From contig JBKQTR010000245.1 of the NCBI GenBank assembly GCA_052143095.1, forward strand, positions 1-30,050: a DNA stretch of 30,050 nucleotides. The letters are read 5' to 3'. This DNA comes from DAHUYF01 sp052143095. GTDB lineage: Bacteria > Pseudomonadota > Alphaproteobacteria > ATCC43930 > CGMCC-115725. The notes under the pieces were generated by a model that saw only the letters and a list, made by a program, of their open reading frames with translations, did not search any database and was not told the origin of the DNA. Position numbers and translations under genes: made by a program. Position 1 is the stretch's first letter. The number at the start of each line of letters is the position of its first letter. Positions 14,824 to 23,214 of the stretch are shown in pieces.

Positions 14824-17514
14824 ATGTCCGTGCGCAATCTCGACAAGCTGTTCAAGCCGGCATCGGTGGCGCTGATCGGCGCCACGGACCGGGCGGGCGC
14901 GGTCGGGGCGGTGGTGCTGCGCAATCTGCGCCGCGCCGGGCTCAAGGGCGGCCGACTGCACCTCGTCAACCCGCATCACCACGAGCTCGAGGGGATGCCG
15001 GTCCATGCCGATGTCGCGAGCCTGCCGGAGACGCCCGACCTCGCCGTCATCGTCACGCCGCCCGAGAGCGTGCCGGGGCTGATCGCCGATCTCGGCGCGC
15101 GCGGCACACGGGCGGCGGTGGTGATCACCGCCGGCTTCGGCGAGCTGGGCGAGCACGGCCGCGCGCTGCAGCAGCAGGCGCTGGACGCGGCGCGGCCGCA
15201 TCTGCTGCGCCTCATGGGCCCCAACTGCGTCGGCGTCATGGTGCCGGGCATCGGGCTCGATGCCAGCTTCTCGCATATCGCGCCGCTGCCCGGCGATCTC
15301 GCCTTTATCAGCCAGTCCGGCGCGATGATCACCGCCGTGCTCGACTGGGCGGCGCCCCGGCGCGTCGGCTTCTCGCATGTCGTCTCGCTGGGCGACATGG
15401 CGGATGTCGATTTCGGCGACATGCTCGACTATCTCGCCGGCGACGCCGAGACGCGCGCCATCCTGCTTTATGTCGAGGGCATCACCCAGGCGCGGAAATT
15501 CATGTCCGCCGCCCGCGCCGCCGCCCGCGCCAAGCCGGTGCTGGCGGTGAAGGTCGGCCGCTTTGCCGAAGGCGCGCGCGCGGCGCATTCGCATACCGGC
15601 GCGCTGGCCGGCTCGGACGCGGTCTATGACGCCGCCTTCCGCCGCGCCGGCATGCTGCGCGTCGACACCATGGCGGAGCTCTTCGACGCGGTCGAGACGC
15701 TGGCGCTGACCCGGCCGCAGCAGGGCGACCGGCTCGCCATCCTGACCAATGGCGGCGGCCCCGGCGTGCTCGCCACCGACGCGCTGATCGCGCTCGGCGG
15801 CAGGCTCGCGGAGCTCTCGCCCGAGACCACAAGCAAGCTCGACGCGGTGCTGCCGAAGACCTGGAGCCGCGGCAATCCCGTCGACATCATCGGCGACGCG
15901 CCGGGCAAGCGCTATGCCGACGCGCTCAAGATCCTGCTCGACGACGGCGCGCTCGACGCCATCCTGGTGCTCAACGCGCCCACCGCCATGGCGCGGCCGA
16001 GCGAGGCGGCGCGCGCGGTGATCGACACGCTGGCGGCCGAGCCGGCCGAGCGCCTGGTCGGCCGCAACCTCTTGACCTCTTGGCTCGGCGAGCGCGCGGC
16101 GGCGCCGGCGCGCCGGCGCTTCGCCGAGGCGCGCATCGCGACATACGAGACGCCCGACGCCGCGGTGCGCGGCTTCATGCATCGCGTGCAGTACCGCCGC
16201 AACCAGGAGCTGCTGCTGGAGACGCCGGCGGCGCGGCCGGACGATTTCGCGCCCGACGTCGAGGCGGCGCGCCGAGCGATCGCGCCGGCGCTCGGCCCGG
16301 CGCCCGTCTGGCTCGAGGCCGAGGCGGTCGCAGCATTGCTCGGCGCCTACGGCATCCCGCAGCCGCAGAGCCGCATCGCCGCCGACGCCGATGCCGCGAC
16401 GGCGGCAGCCGCCGCCATCGGCTTCCCGGTCGCGCTCAAGATCCGCTCGCCGGACATCACGCATAAGAGCGATCTCGGCGGCGTCGCGCTCAATCTCGGC
16501 ACCGCCGAGCGCGTGCACGCCGAGGCCGCGGCGATGCTGGTGCGCATCGCGAAAGCGCAGCCCCAGGCGCGGCTTAGGGGCTTCCTCGTGCAGGAGATGG
16601 TGCTGCGCCCGGGCGCGCTCGAGCTCATCATCGGCCTCGTCGACGACGCCGTGTTCGGCCCGGTGGTGCTGGTCGGCCAGGGCGGCATCGCGGTCGAGCA
16701 GTTGAACGACACCAGCCTCGAGCTGCCGCCGCTCAACGCCGCGCTGGCCACGGCGCAGCTGGCGCGGACGCGCGTTTGGCGCCTGCTCAGGGGCTATCGC
16801 GGCAAGCCCGCCGCCGATATCGCCGGCATCGCCACGGTGCTGATCCGCGTGGCGCAGCTCGCCGCCGACCATCCGGAGATCCGCGAGCTCGACATCAACC
16901 CGCTGCTCGCCGACGCCAATGGCGTGATCGCGGTCGACGCGCGGCTGCGCGTGGCGACAGCCGCGACCCCCGGCGCGGCGCGGCTTGCCATCTCGCCCTA
17001 TCCGCGCGAGCTCGAGAGCCGCGAGACGCTCAGGGACGGCACGGCGCTGCTGCTGCGACCGGTCAGGCCCGAGGACGAGCCGGCGCTGCAGGACCTCGCC
17101 CTCCATATGAAGCCCGACGATCTCCGGCTGCGCTTCTTCACGCCGATGAAGACGCTGCCGCATGCGCTCGCAGCGCGGCTGTCGCAGATCGATTACGACC
17201 GCGAGATGGCGCTGGTGGCGCGGCTGGATGGCGACGGCCCGGCGCTGGGGGTGGCGCGCTTCTCCAGCGATCCCGACCGGACCGCTGCCGAATTCGCCGT
17301 GGCGCTGCGCAGCGACTGGAAGGGGCGCGGGCTGGGCTTCCTGCTGATGTCGCGCATCATCGACATCGCGCGGCGCCGCGGCATCGGCGAGATCATCGGC
17401 GACGTGCTGCACGAGAACGCGCCGATGCTCAAGCTGTCGCAGAGCCTGGGCTTCCGCCTCACCACCCATCCCGACGACCCGGAGCTGGTGCGGGTGCGCA
17501 AGGTGCTCGCTTAA
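14824..17514 (+). CDS. NDP-forming acyl-CoA synthetase fused to GNAT acetyltransferase (Pat/PatZ-like)
   Basis: An 896-residue fusion. Residues 1 to about 470 are the CoA-binding and ligase domains of ADP-forming acetyl-CoA synthetases (SVALIGAT, GPNCVGV, ISQSGAM, SHTGALAG). About 485-700 is the ATP-grasp domain (GFPVALKIRSPDITHKSDLGGV, ELDINPL). About 730-896 is a GNAT domain with acetyl-CoA loop WKGRGLGFLL. This is the layout of the protein lysine acetyltransferase Pat/PatZ. His257 in SHTGA, the residue phosphorylated in true ADP-forming synthetases, is kept here, so the synthetase half may be active. It may acetylate Acs-type enzymes or others, probably in response to acyl-CoA or energy state. 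ATG 14824 chosen: the sequence upstream overlaps the PBP gene in another frame and is not conserved. The ribosome site is poor. Confidence 0.9.
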   Translation: MSVRNLDKLFKPASVALIGATDRAGAVGAVVLRNLRRAGLKGGRLHLVNPHHHELEGMPVHADVASLPETPDLAVIVTPPESVPGLIADLGARGTRAAVVITAGFGELGEHGRALQQQALDAARPHLLRLMGPNCVGVMVPGIGLDASFSHIAPLPGDLAFISQSGAMITAVLDWAAPRRVGFSHVVSLGDMADVDFGDMLDYLAGDAETRAILLYVEGITQARKFMSAARAAARAKPVLAVKVGRFAEGARAAHSHTGALAGSDAVYDAAFRRAGMLRVDTMAELFDAVETLALTRPQQGDRLAILTNGGGPGVLATDALIALGGRLAELSPETTSKLDAVLPKTWSRGNPVDIIGDAPGKRYADALKILLDDGALDAILVLNAPTAMARPSEAARAVIDTLAAEPAERLVGRNLLTSWLGERAAAPARRRFAEARIATYETPDAAVRGFMHRVQYRRNQELLLETPAARPDDFAPDVEAARRAIAPALGPAPVWLEAEAVAALLGAYGIPQPQSRIAADADAATAAAAAIGFPVALKIRSPDITHKSDLGGVALNLGTAERVHAEAAAMLVRIAKAQPQARLRGFLVQEMVLRPGALELIIGLVDDAVFGPVVLVGQGGIAVEQLNDTSLELPPLNAALATAQLARTRVWRLLRGYRGKPAADIAGIATVLIRVAQLAADHPEIRELDINPLLADANGVIAVDARLRVATAATPGAARLAISPYPRELESRETLRDGTALLLRPVRPEDEPALQDLALHMKPDDLRLRFFTPMKTLPHALAARLSQIDYDREMALVARLDGDGPALGVARFSSDPDRTAAEFAVALRSDWKGRGLGFLLMSRIIDIARRRGIGEIIGDVLHENAPMLKLSQSLGFRLTTHPDDPELVRVRKVLA

Positions 17515-17548
17515 CTAAAGCGTGTTTCCGCTGGATCGACTCAGTGCG

Positions 17549-17655
17549 TCCTTCGACTGCTCGCTCCGCTCGCGCTCAGGATGAGGCGATTTTCTTTGTG
17601 CCATAAACAATTTTCCTCATCCCGAGCTGGCGGGCGTAGCGGGCATGTCGAAGGA
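17549..17655. repeat. Long imperfect inverted repeat (intergenic mosaic type)
   Basis: Outer arms TCCTTCGAC/GTCGAAGGA (17549-17557, 17647-17655) and inner arms GGATGAGG/CCTCATCC (17579-17586, 17615-17622) bracket a 28-base AT-richer centre. Between the arms lies a GCTCGC/GCTCGC-like stretch on the left and a diverged match on the right. The 'ccttcga...ggatgagg' wording resembles repeated intergenic palindromes common in alphaproteobacterial chromosomes. It sits just after the acyl-CoA synthetase-GNAT stop and may act as a terminator. Part of a 301-bp gene-free stretch (17515-17815). Confidence 0.7.
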
Positions 17656-17689
17656 AACACCGCGTCCTTGCAGCAGGAACCCGCGCCGG

Positions 17690-17747
17690 CCCTACGTCAT
17701 TGGTGTACACCGGCGACTAAAAATCAGCGTGCGTCGGTGACGTAGGG
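17690..17747. repeat. Second inverted repeat in the same gap
   Basis: CCCTACGTCA (17690-17699) and TGACGTAGGG (17738-17747) are perfect 10-bp arms around 38 bases that hold a further CACCG/CGGTG match. It lies 69 bases from the end of the convergent lipoprotein gene. I see no T-run and no gene here. Confidence 0.65.
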
Positions 17748-17815
17748 GACGCCAACAAAAGGCTGCGGACTCATGATACGCATGCCCCCCCTCAGCACCA
17801 AGGCTCGGGGCGACT

Positions 17816-18100
17816 CTAATCGGCGGGCAGGGTATAGGGCGGGCCGCAATTCTCCGCCACGCCCTGGCCGAGCTCGTGACGGATCCGGCGCGCATCGTCG
17901 GCGGCGGGCGCAAGCCCGGTGGCACCGGCCAGCGGCGCCGCCAGCACGAGGGTTGCGGCGCAGACCGGGAGCTTGAAGGCGATCAGGAACGGCGTGCCGA
18001 TCGCGCTGGCGGTGCGGCCAGCGTCACCTGACGGCGCTTCGGCCCCGGCACAGGCGGTCACTGTGGCGAGGAGAACGCCGGCTGCGACTTTACCCCACAT
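17816..18100 (-). CDS. Small predicted lipoprotein, function unknown
   Basis: A 94-residue hypothetical protein. N-terminal MWGKVAAGVLLATVTAC is a lipoprotein signal with lipobox VTAC, so the mature protein would begin at Cys17. After a short polar linker there is one hydrophobic stretch (GTPFLIAFKLPVCAATLVLAAPLAGATGLA) and a charged C-terminal segment ending GQGVAENCGPPYTLPAD. The pattern resembles small uncharacterised alphaproteobacterial lipoproteins; I do not recognise a named domain. ATG 18100 has AGGGAG about 8 bases upstream. Single gene between palindromic DNA and the DUF1932 oxidoreductase, same strand, 46 bases after it. Confidence 0.65.
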   Translation of the reverse strand: MWGKVAAGVLLATVTACAGAEAPSGDAGRTASAIGTPFLIAFKLPVCAATLVLAAPLAGATGLAPAADDARRIRHELGQGVAENCGPPYTLPAD

Positions 18101-18146
18101 GATCTCATCTCCCTGCAACGATAGGCCGACCCCGACAGAGGCTGCC

Positions 18147-18998
18147 TTAGCGCACGACCTTTTTGGCGAAGGCGACGATGGCCGCCAGCTCGCCCGTCTC
18201 GGGCGTCGCGGCGCCGCTCGCCAGCCGCTCGTAGAGCCGCGCCATGGCGTGATAGATCTGCTGCGCCGGGACGTCGCCGGCGAGGAAATCGGCGATCTCC
18301 TCCATCTCGGCGACCCAGCGATAGGCCTTGGGAAACATGGTGGGGAGCCGCGCCAGATACGGCAGCAACGCGGGCTGGCTTTCGCGCAGCTCCTGGATCA
18401 GCGCCTCGGTGGTCCCGCCGCGCGCGGCGCCCAGCGCGATCGCCGACCCCAGCGCGGTGATGCCCTTGGTGAGGCCGGCATAGGACATCTTGAGCGCCGA
18501 GGCGGCGCCGACCGGCGCGTCGAGCTCGCGCCAATCGAGGCCGAGCGTGCCGAGCGCGCGCGCCGCCGGCGCCGCCGCGCCCGAGGCGTAGAAGACGGTG
18601 CGCGCGGTGGGGGACGGCGGCGGGCCGATGATGCCGGCATCGACGAACGGGCAGTGCGCGCGCGCCAGAATGGCGGCGATGCCTTGGGCAGTCTCGGGCG
18701 AGACCGCGTTGCAATCGACATAGACCGGCTTCTTCCCCGCCGCCGCCAGCGCCGGCGCGAGACGCTCGGCGAGCGCCACCGCCTCGCCCGGCGGCACGAT
18801 CGACAGCAGCAGCGTCGCCTCCGCCACCAGCTGCGCGATATCGTCGACAATGGTGAAGCCGGCGCGCTCGGCGCGTGCCGCGCTCGCCGCGCTCCGGCCG
18901 GCAAGCGAGGTGAGGATGCGCGCGCCATGCTCCCTGAGCCGGCGGCCGGTGGCGCTGCCCATCTCGCCCGGAGCGATGATGGCGATGGTCTCGGTCAT
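18147..18998 (-). CDS. 6-phosphogluconate dehydrogenase-like NAD(P)-binding oxidoreductase with DUF1932
   Basis: A 283-residue beta-hydroxyacid-dehydrogenase-type protein. An N-terminal Rossmann fold (IAIIAPGEMGSA, residues 5-16) is followed by VDCNAVSPETA and DAGIIGPPP (substrate-region motifs) and the C-terminal DUF1932 helical domain (ALKMSYAGLTKGITALGSAIALGA). The Lys in LKMSYAG is at the place of the catalytic Lys of this superfamily. The nucleotide motif is APGEMG instead of the commoner GxGxMG. Substrate unknown. ATG 18998 follows GAGGAGAG. It lies 105 bases after phoB on the same strand, with a large hairpin between, so it is probably a separate unit. Confidence 0.85.
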   Translation of the reverse strand: MTETIAIIAPGEMGSATGRRLREHGARILTSLAGRSAASAARAERAGFTIVDDIAQLVAEATLLLSIVPPGEAVALAERLAPALAAAGKKPVYVDCNAVSPETAQGIAAILARAHCPFVDAGIIGPPPSPTARTVFYASGAAAPAARALGTLGLDWRELDAPVGAASALKMSYAGLTKGITALGSAIALGAARGGTTEALIQELRESQPALLPYLARLPTMFPKAYRWVAEMEEIADFLAGDVPAQQIYHAMARLYERLASGAATPETGELAAIVAFAKKVVR

Positions 18999-19029
18999 CG
19001 CTCTCTCCTCGAGCCGGCAGGAGATCCGA

Positions 19030-19071
19030 CGGCATCGCGCGTCGAAGCTAGCGCCCCGCCGCGCGATGCCG
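19030..19071. terminator. Hairpin after phoB
   Basis: A perfect 12-bp inverted repeat (19030-19041 and 19060-19071) with an 18-base loop lies between the phoB stop and the next codirectional gene. There is no T-run in either direction, so it is not a classical intrinsic terminator; it may stabilise the 3' end of the pst-pho transcript or act with Rho. Confidence 0.45.
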
Positions 19072-19103
19072 CAAGGCTTTGGCCGGCATCGGCGGCGGCC
19101 GGG

Positions 19104-19796
19104 TCAGGCCTCGTTGGCGTCGAGGGCGTAGCCGGCGGCGCGGACGGTGCGGATGACGTCGCTGCGGCCGTTGTCGTTGAGCGCCTTGCGCAGCCGGCGG
19201 ATATGCACGTCGACGGTGCGCAGCTCCACCTCCGCCTCGCGCCCCCAGACGCCGTCGAGCAGCTGCTCGCGCGAGAAGACGCGGCCGGGCCGTTCGAGGA
19301 AGAAGCGCAACAGGCGGAACTCGGTCGGGCCGAGATGGACCGGCGCGGTGGCGCGCACGACGCGATGGGCGGAGAGGTCCATGACGATGTCGGCAAAGCG
19401 CAGGGTCTCCGCCGTGGTCACCGGCCGCACGCGGCGGATGACGGCGCGCAGCCGCGCGATCAGCTCGGTCGGCGAGAACGGCTTCACGACATAGTCGTCG
19501 GCGCCGCTGTCGAGGCCGCGCACGCGGTCGCCTTCCTCGCCGCGCGCGGTCAGCATGATCACCGGCAGGTCGCGCCAGGCCGGGGCGCGGCGGATCTGGC
19601 GGCAGACCTCGAGGCCGGAGATGCGCGGCAGCATCCAGTCGAGCAGCACCGCGTCGGGCTTGCTCTCGCGCAGCTGCAGCAGCGCCTCCTCGCCGTCATG
19701 CGCCTCGTTGACGGCGAAGCCCTCGCGCTCGAGATTGTAGCGCAGCAGCGTGACGAGCGCCGGCTCGTCCTCGATCACCAGCACCAACGGGCGCAT
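19104..19796 (-). CDS. phoB: Phosphate regulon response regulator PhoB
   Basis: OmpR/PhoB-family regulator, 230 residues. The receiver has the acidic pair near residues 10-12 (IEDE), phospho-Asp about residue 53-54 (LLDWMLP), Thr in MLTAR and Lys about 106 (VVKPF). The C-terminal winged helix (about 135-230) has GPTEFRLLRFFLERPGRVFSREQLLDGVWG and the recognition-helix region VELRTVDVHIRRLRKAL. It binds Pho boxes, of which two clear examples occur in this window. Last gene of the pst cluster: the start codon overlaps the phoU stop (ATG 19796, or GTG 19799 in frame), so it is translationally coupled. Confidence 0.95.
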   Translation of the reverse strand: MRPLVLVIEDEPALVTLLRYNLEREGFAVNEAHDGEEALLQLRESKPDAVLLDWMLPRISGLEVCRQIRRAPAWRDLPVIMLTARGEEGDRVRGLDSGADDYVVKPFSPTELIARLRAVIRRVRPVTTAETLRFADIVMDLSAHRVVRATAPVHLGPTEFRLLRFFLERPGRVFSREQLLDGVWGREAEVELRTVDVHIRRLRKALNDNGRSDVIRTVRAAGYALDANEA

Positions 19797-20539
19797 CACT
19801 CGTTCTCCTCATGGGGTTCGCCTTCGACCGGATGCCCATGCACGACGGCGAGGCTCGAGCGGTCGCCCTTGGGCCGCACCTGGGTGAGCGGCGTGCCGTG
19901 CACGAGGAAATAGAGCGTCTCGGCGATGTTGGTGGTGTGATCGCCGACGCGTTCCAGATTCTTGGCGATGAACAGCAGATGAGTGCAGGCGGTGATGTTG
20001 CGGGGATCCTCGATCATATAGGTCAGGAGCTCGCGGAAGAGGCTGGTATACATCTCATCGAGCTCTTCGTCGCGCAGCCACACCGCGAGTGCCTTGTCGG
20101 CGTCGCGCTCGACATAGGCGTCGAGCATGTCCTTGATCATCGCCTGGCAGAGCCGGCCCATGCGCGGCACGGCATAGACCGGCCGCACCGGCGGCGTCTG
20201 GTTCAAGGCGATCGAGCGCTTGGCGACGTTGGCGGCGTAATCGCCGATGCGCTCGAGGTCGCTGGAGATCTTGAGCGCGGCGATCGACTGCCTGAGGTCG
20301 CGCGCCATGGGCTGGCGCAGCGCCAGCAGGCGCACCACCAGGCTCTCGATCTCGCGCTCGAGCGCGTCGACGCGGACGTCGCCTTCGATCACCTGGGTGG
20401 CGAGGTCGCTGTCGCGCTTGACCACCGCCTCGATGGCGGCGCCGAGTTGGCTCTCGGCTATGCCGCCCATCTGGGTCAGCGTGTTGTCGAGGCGCTGCAG
20501 CTCCTCGTCATAGCTCTTGATGATGTGCTCTGAGGCCAT
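19796..20539 (-). CDS. phoU: Phosphate signalling protein PhoU
   Basis: A 247-residue protein of two PhoU three-helix repeats. Both metal-binding E/DxxxD-type helices are visible: ISSDLERIGDYAANVAKR in the first repeat and IAKNLERVGDHTTNIAETLYFLV in the second. PhoU links the Pst transporter to PhoR and keeps the kinase off when phosphate is plentiful. It lies 10 bases after pstB, overlaps phoB, and has a slightly acidic tail beyond the second repeat. Confidence 0.95.
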   Translation of the reverse strand: MASEHIIKSYDEELQRLDNTLTQMGGIAESQLGAAIEAVVKRDSDLATQVIEGDVRVDALEREIESLVVRLLALRQPMARDLRQSIAALKISSDLERIGDYAANVAKRSIALNQTPPVRPVYAVPRMGRLCQAMIKDMLDAYVERDADKALAVWLRDEELDEMYTSLFRELLTYMIEDPRNITACTHLLFIAKNLERVGDHTTNIAETLYFLVHGTPLTQVRPKGDRSSLAVVHGHPVEGEPHEENE

Positions 20540-20549
20540 GGGATGCTCC

Positions 20550-21401
20550 TCACCCGAAGCGGCCGGTGATGTAGTCCTCGGTCCGCTTCTCCCGGGGATG
20601 GGTGAAGATCGCCTCGGTCTCGCTGTATTCGACGAGCTCGCCCAGATACATGAAGGCGGTGTAGTCGGAGCTGCGGGCGGCCTGTTGCATATTGTGCGTC
20701 ACGATGGCGATGCAATAGTCCGATTTGAGCTCGGCGATGAGCTCCTCGATGCGCTGGGTCGAGAGCGGGTCGAGCGCCGAGGCGGGCTCGTCGAGCAGCA
20801 GTATCTCCGGCTTCACCGCGACCGCGCGGGCGATGCAGAGGCGCTGCTGCTGGCCGCCGGAGAGCGAGAGACCGCTCTGGCGCAGCTTGTCCTTGACCTC
20901 GTCCCACAGCGCCACGCGCCGCAGCGCCTGCTCGACGCGCTCGTCGAGCTCGCTGGCCGAGATCTGCTCGTAGAGGCGGACGCCGAAGGCGATGTTGTCG
21001 TAGATCGACATCGGAAAGGGCGTCGGCTTCTGGAACACCATGCCGATCTTGGCGCGCAGCAGGTTGAGGTCCTGGCCGGCATCGAGGATGTTGTGGCCGT
21101 CGACCAGCACCTCGCCGGTGGCGCGCTGGCCGGGATAGAGCTCGTAAATGCGGTTGAGGATGCGCAGCAGGGTCGACTTGCCGCAGCCCGACGGGCCGAT
21201 GAAGGCGGTGACGCGCTTGTCGTGCAGCGCCAGATTGATGCCTTTGAGCGCCTCGTATTTCTTGTAGTAGAAGCGCACGTCCTTGATCACCACCTTGGGC
21301 GCGGTCTGCGCCACCACGGCGGGCCCCTGCGGCCGCACGATGGGACGGCCCAGGGTCGGCGCGCGCGGCGCCTCGACGGTCAGCGAGATGTCGGCGGTCA
21401 T
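20550..21401 (-). CDS. pstB: Phosphate ABC transporter ATP-binding protein PstB
   Basis: A 283-residue ABC ATPase. Walker A GPSGCGKST (69-77), Q-loop FQKPTPFPMSIYDN, signature LSGGQQQRLCIARA, Walker B LLLDEPASALDP and the switch His in IVTHNMQQA. The KPTPFPMSIYDN segment is diagnostic for PstB. An N-terminal extension of about 35 residues precedes the domain. It drives phosphate import through PstA and PstC. ATG 21401 overlaps the pstA stop (ATGA); a longer upstream frame is a shadow of pstA. Confidence 0.96.
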   Translation of the reverse strand: MTADISLTVEAPRAPTLGRPIVRPQGPAVVAQTAPKVVIKDVRFYYKKYEALKGINLALHDKRVTAFIGPSGCGKSTLLRILNRIYELYPGQRATGEVLVDGHNILDAGQDLNLLRAKIGMVFQKPTPFPMSIYDNIAFGVRLYEQISASELDERVEQALRRVALWDEVKDKLRQSGLSLSGGQQQRLCIARAVAVKPEILLLDEPASALDPLSTQRIEELIAELKSDYCIAIVTHNMQQAARSSDYTAFMYLGELVEYSETEAIFTHPREKRTEDYITGRFG

Positions 21402-22249
21402 GGCGAGCGGTTGCTCCAATTGGCAAGGAAGCGGGCGAGGATGTTGAGCAGCAGGATGGCGATAGTAATCAGCATCGCGCCACCCCAGGCGAGCGTCTGC
21501 CAATCCGCATAGGGGCTCAAGGCGAATTGGAAGATGATGACCGGCAGGTTGGCCATCGGCCCGTTCATGTCGGTGGACCAGAACTGGTTGTTGAGCGCGG
21601 TGAACAGCAGCGGCGCGGTCTCGCCGGCGATCCGCGCCACCGCCAGCATGACGCCGGTCAGCATGCCCTGGATCGCCGCGCGGTAGATCACCATGACGAT
21701 GACCTTCCACTGCGGCGTGCCGAGCGCCACGGCGGCCTCGCGCAGGCTGCCCGGCACCAGGCGCAGCATGTCCTCGCTGGTGCGCACCACGACGGGGACG
21801 ACGATGATGGCGAGCGCCACCGAGCCGGCCCAGGCGGAGAAATGGCCCAGCGGCAGCACCATCAGTTCGTAGACGAAGAGGCCGATGATGATCGAGGGCG
21901 CGCTCAGCAGGATGTCGTTGACGAAGCGCACCACCGCCGCGATGCGGCTGCCGGCGCCGAATTCGGCGAGGTAGGTCGCGGTGAGCACGCCCACCGGCGT
22001 CCCCACCAGGGTCGCGACCACGGTCATGACGATGCTGCCATAGATCGCATTGGCGATGCCGCCGCGGCTGCCGGGCGGCGGCGTGATCTCGGTGAAGAGG
22101 TCGGAGCTCAGCGCCGGAATGCCGTTGCGCAGCAGTGTCCACAGGATGAGGAACAAGATGGCGAGCCCGGTCGCCGTCGCCGCCACGGAGAGGACCAGGT
22201 AGATGACGTTGGTCGCGCGCCGTCGCGCATAGAGGCCCGTGACCTGCAT
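21398..22249 (-). CDS. pstA: Phosphate ABC transporter permease PstA
   Basis: A 283-residue inner-membrane permease with six predicted membrane helices. The periplasmic loop ITPPPGSRGGIANAIYGS and the EAA-type coupling loop REAAVALGTPQWKVIVMVIYRAAIQGMLTG are typical of PstA, as is ARIAGETAPLLFTALNNQFW. It pairs with PstC to form the channel. ATG 22249 shares its A with the pstC stop (TGATG) and the end overlaps pstB, so the three are tightly coupled. Confidence 0.95.
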   Translation of the reverse strand: MQVTGLYARRRATNVIYLVLSVAATATGLAILFLILWTLLRNGIPALSSDLFTEITPPPGSRGGIANAIYGSIVMTVVATLVGTPVGVLTATYLAEFGAGSRIAAVVRFVNDILLSAPSIIIGLFVYELMVLPLGHFSAWAGSVALAIIVVPVVVRTSEDMLRLVPGSLREAAVALGTPQWKVIVMVIYRAAIQGMLTGVMLAVARIAGETAPLLFTALNNQFWSTDMNGPMANLPVIIFQFALSPYADWQTLAWGGAMLITIAILLLNILARFLANWSNRSP

Positions 22250-23214
22250 CACTTGGCCGCGCGTTGCTCGAGCCGCAGCAGCATCAGCTTGGCGGCGGCG
22301 AGCACGATGAGGGTGATGACGAAGAGGATGAACCCGAGAGCGAAGAGCGAGGAGGTGTAGAGATCGCCCACCGCCTCGGTGAACTCGTTGGCGAGCGTCG
22401 CCGAGATGGTGGTGCCCGGCGCCAGCAGCGAGGCCTTGATGCGATGCGAATTGCCGATGACGAAGGTGACGGCCATGGTCTCGCCTAGCGCGCGGCCCAG
22501 CCCGAGCATGACGCCGCCGATGACGCCGGTGCGGGTATAGGGCAGCACGATGTGGCGCACCACCTCGGCGGTGGTGGCGCCGACGCCATAGGCGCTCTCG
22601 CGCAGCATCGGCGGCACGGTGGAAAACACGTCGCGCACCACCGAAGCGATGAAGGGCAGCACCATGAAGCCCAGAATGATCCCGGCGGTGAGGATGCCGA
22701 GCCCGAGCGGCGGCCCCGAGAACAGCACGCCGATGACCGGCAGCTCGCCCAAGGTGTCGATCAGAAACGGCTGCACGGTGAGCTGCAGGATGGGCGCAAG
22801 CACGAACAGGCCCCAGATGCCGTAGATGATGCTGGGGATCGCCGCCAGCAGCTCGATCAAGGTGCCGATCGGCCGCCGCAGCGGCGGCGGGCAGAGCTCG
22901 GTCAGGAACACGGCGATGCCGAAGGCGAGCGGAATGCCGATCAGCATGGCGATGGCGGAGCTGACCAGCGTGCCGTAGATCGCCGGCAGCGCGCCAAACT
23001 TCTCCGTCACCGGGTTCCAGGCGTCGCTCGACAGGAAGGCCCAACCGAACCGTTGGAAGGTCGGCACCGCGCCCGCGGCCAGCGCCACCACGATGCCGCC
23101 CAGCAGCACCAGCACGCCTACAGCGAAGAGGCGCGTGGTGCCGCGGAAGGCGGCGTCTTGCAGGCGCTGGCGGCCGACCCGCCGGCGCGTCGTGATGGTC
23201 AGCGAGCTTGCCAT
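22249..23214 (-). CDS. pstC: Phosphate ABC transporter permease PstC
   Basis: A 321-residue inner-membrane permease. After a basic cytoplasmic start (MASSLTITTRRR), six membrane helices follow with the PstC landmarks FGALPAIYGTLVSSAIAMLIGIPLA, LLAAIPSIIYGIWGLFVLAP and the coupling loop RESAYGVGATTAEVVRHIVLPYTRTGVIGG, then GLGRALGETMAVTFVIGN. ATG 23214 lies inside the last codons of pstS (16-bp overlap). A longer upstream frame to 23484 is antisense-free but lies within pstS and is not coding. Confidence 0.95.
   Translation of the reverse strand: MASSLTITTRRRVGRQRLQDAAFRGTTRLFAVGVLVLLGGIVVALAAGAVPTFQRFGWAFLSSDAWNPVTEKFGALPAIYGTLVSSAIAMLIGIPLAFGIAVFLTELCPPPLRRPIGTLIELLAAIPSIIYGIWGLFVLAPILQLTVQPFLIDTLGELPVIGVLFSGPPLGLGILTAGIILGFMVLPFIASVVRDVFSTVPPMLRESAYGVGATTAEVVRHIVLPYTRTGVIGGVMLGLGRALGETMAVTFVIGNSHRIKASLLAPGTTISATLANEFTEAVGDLYTSSLFALGFILFVITLIVLAAAKLMLLRLEQRAAK

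Noticed and set aside
14794..17469. Very long open frame (891 codons) on the minus strand across the acyl-CoA synthetase-GNAT gene
   Set aside because: Arg/Asp/His-rich composition without domains, antisense to a well-conserved protein; expected by chance at this GC content.
17919..19913. 664-codon plus-strand frame opposite the lipoprotein, DUF1932 and phoB genes
   Set aside because: Crosses three real genes antisense; low-complexity Arg/Ala-rich product.
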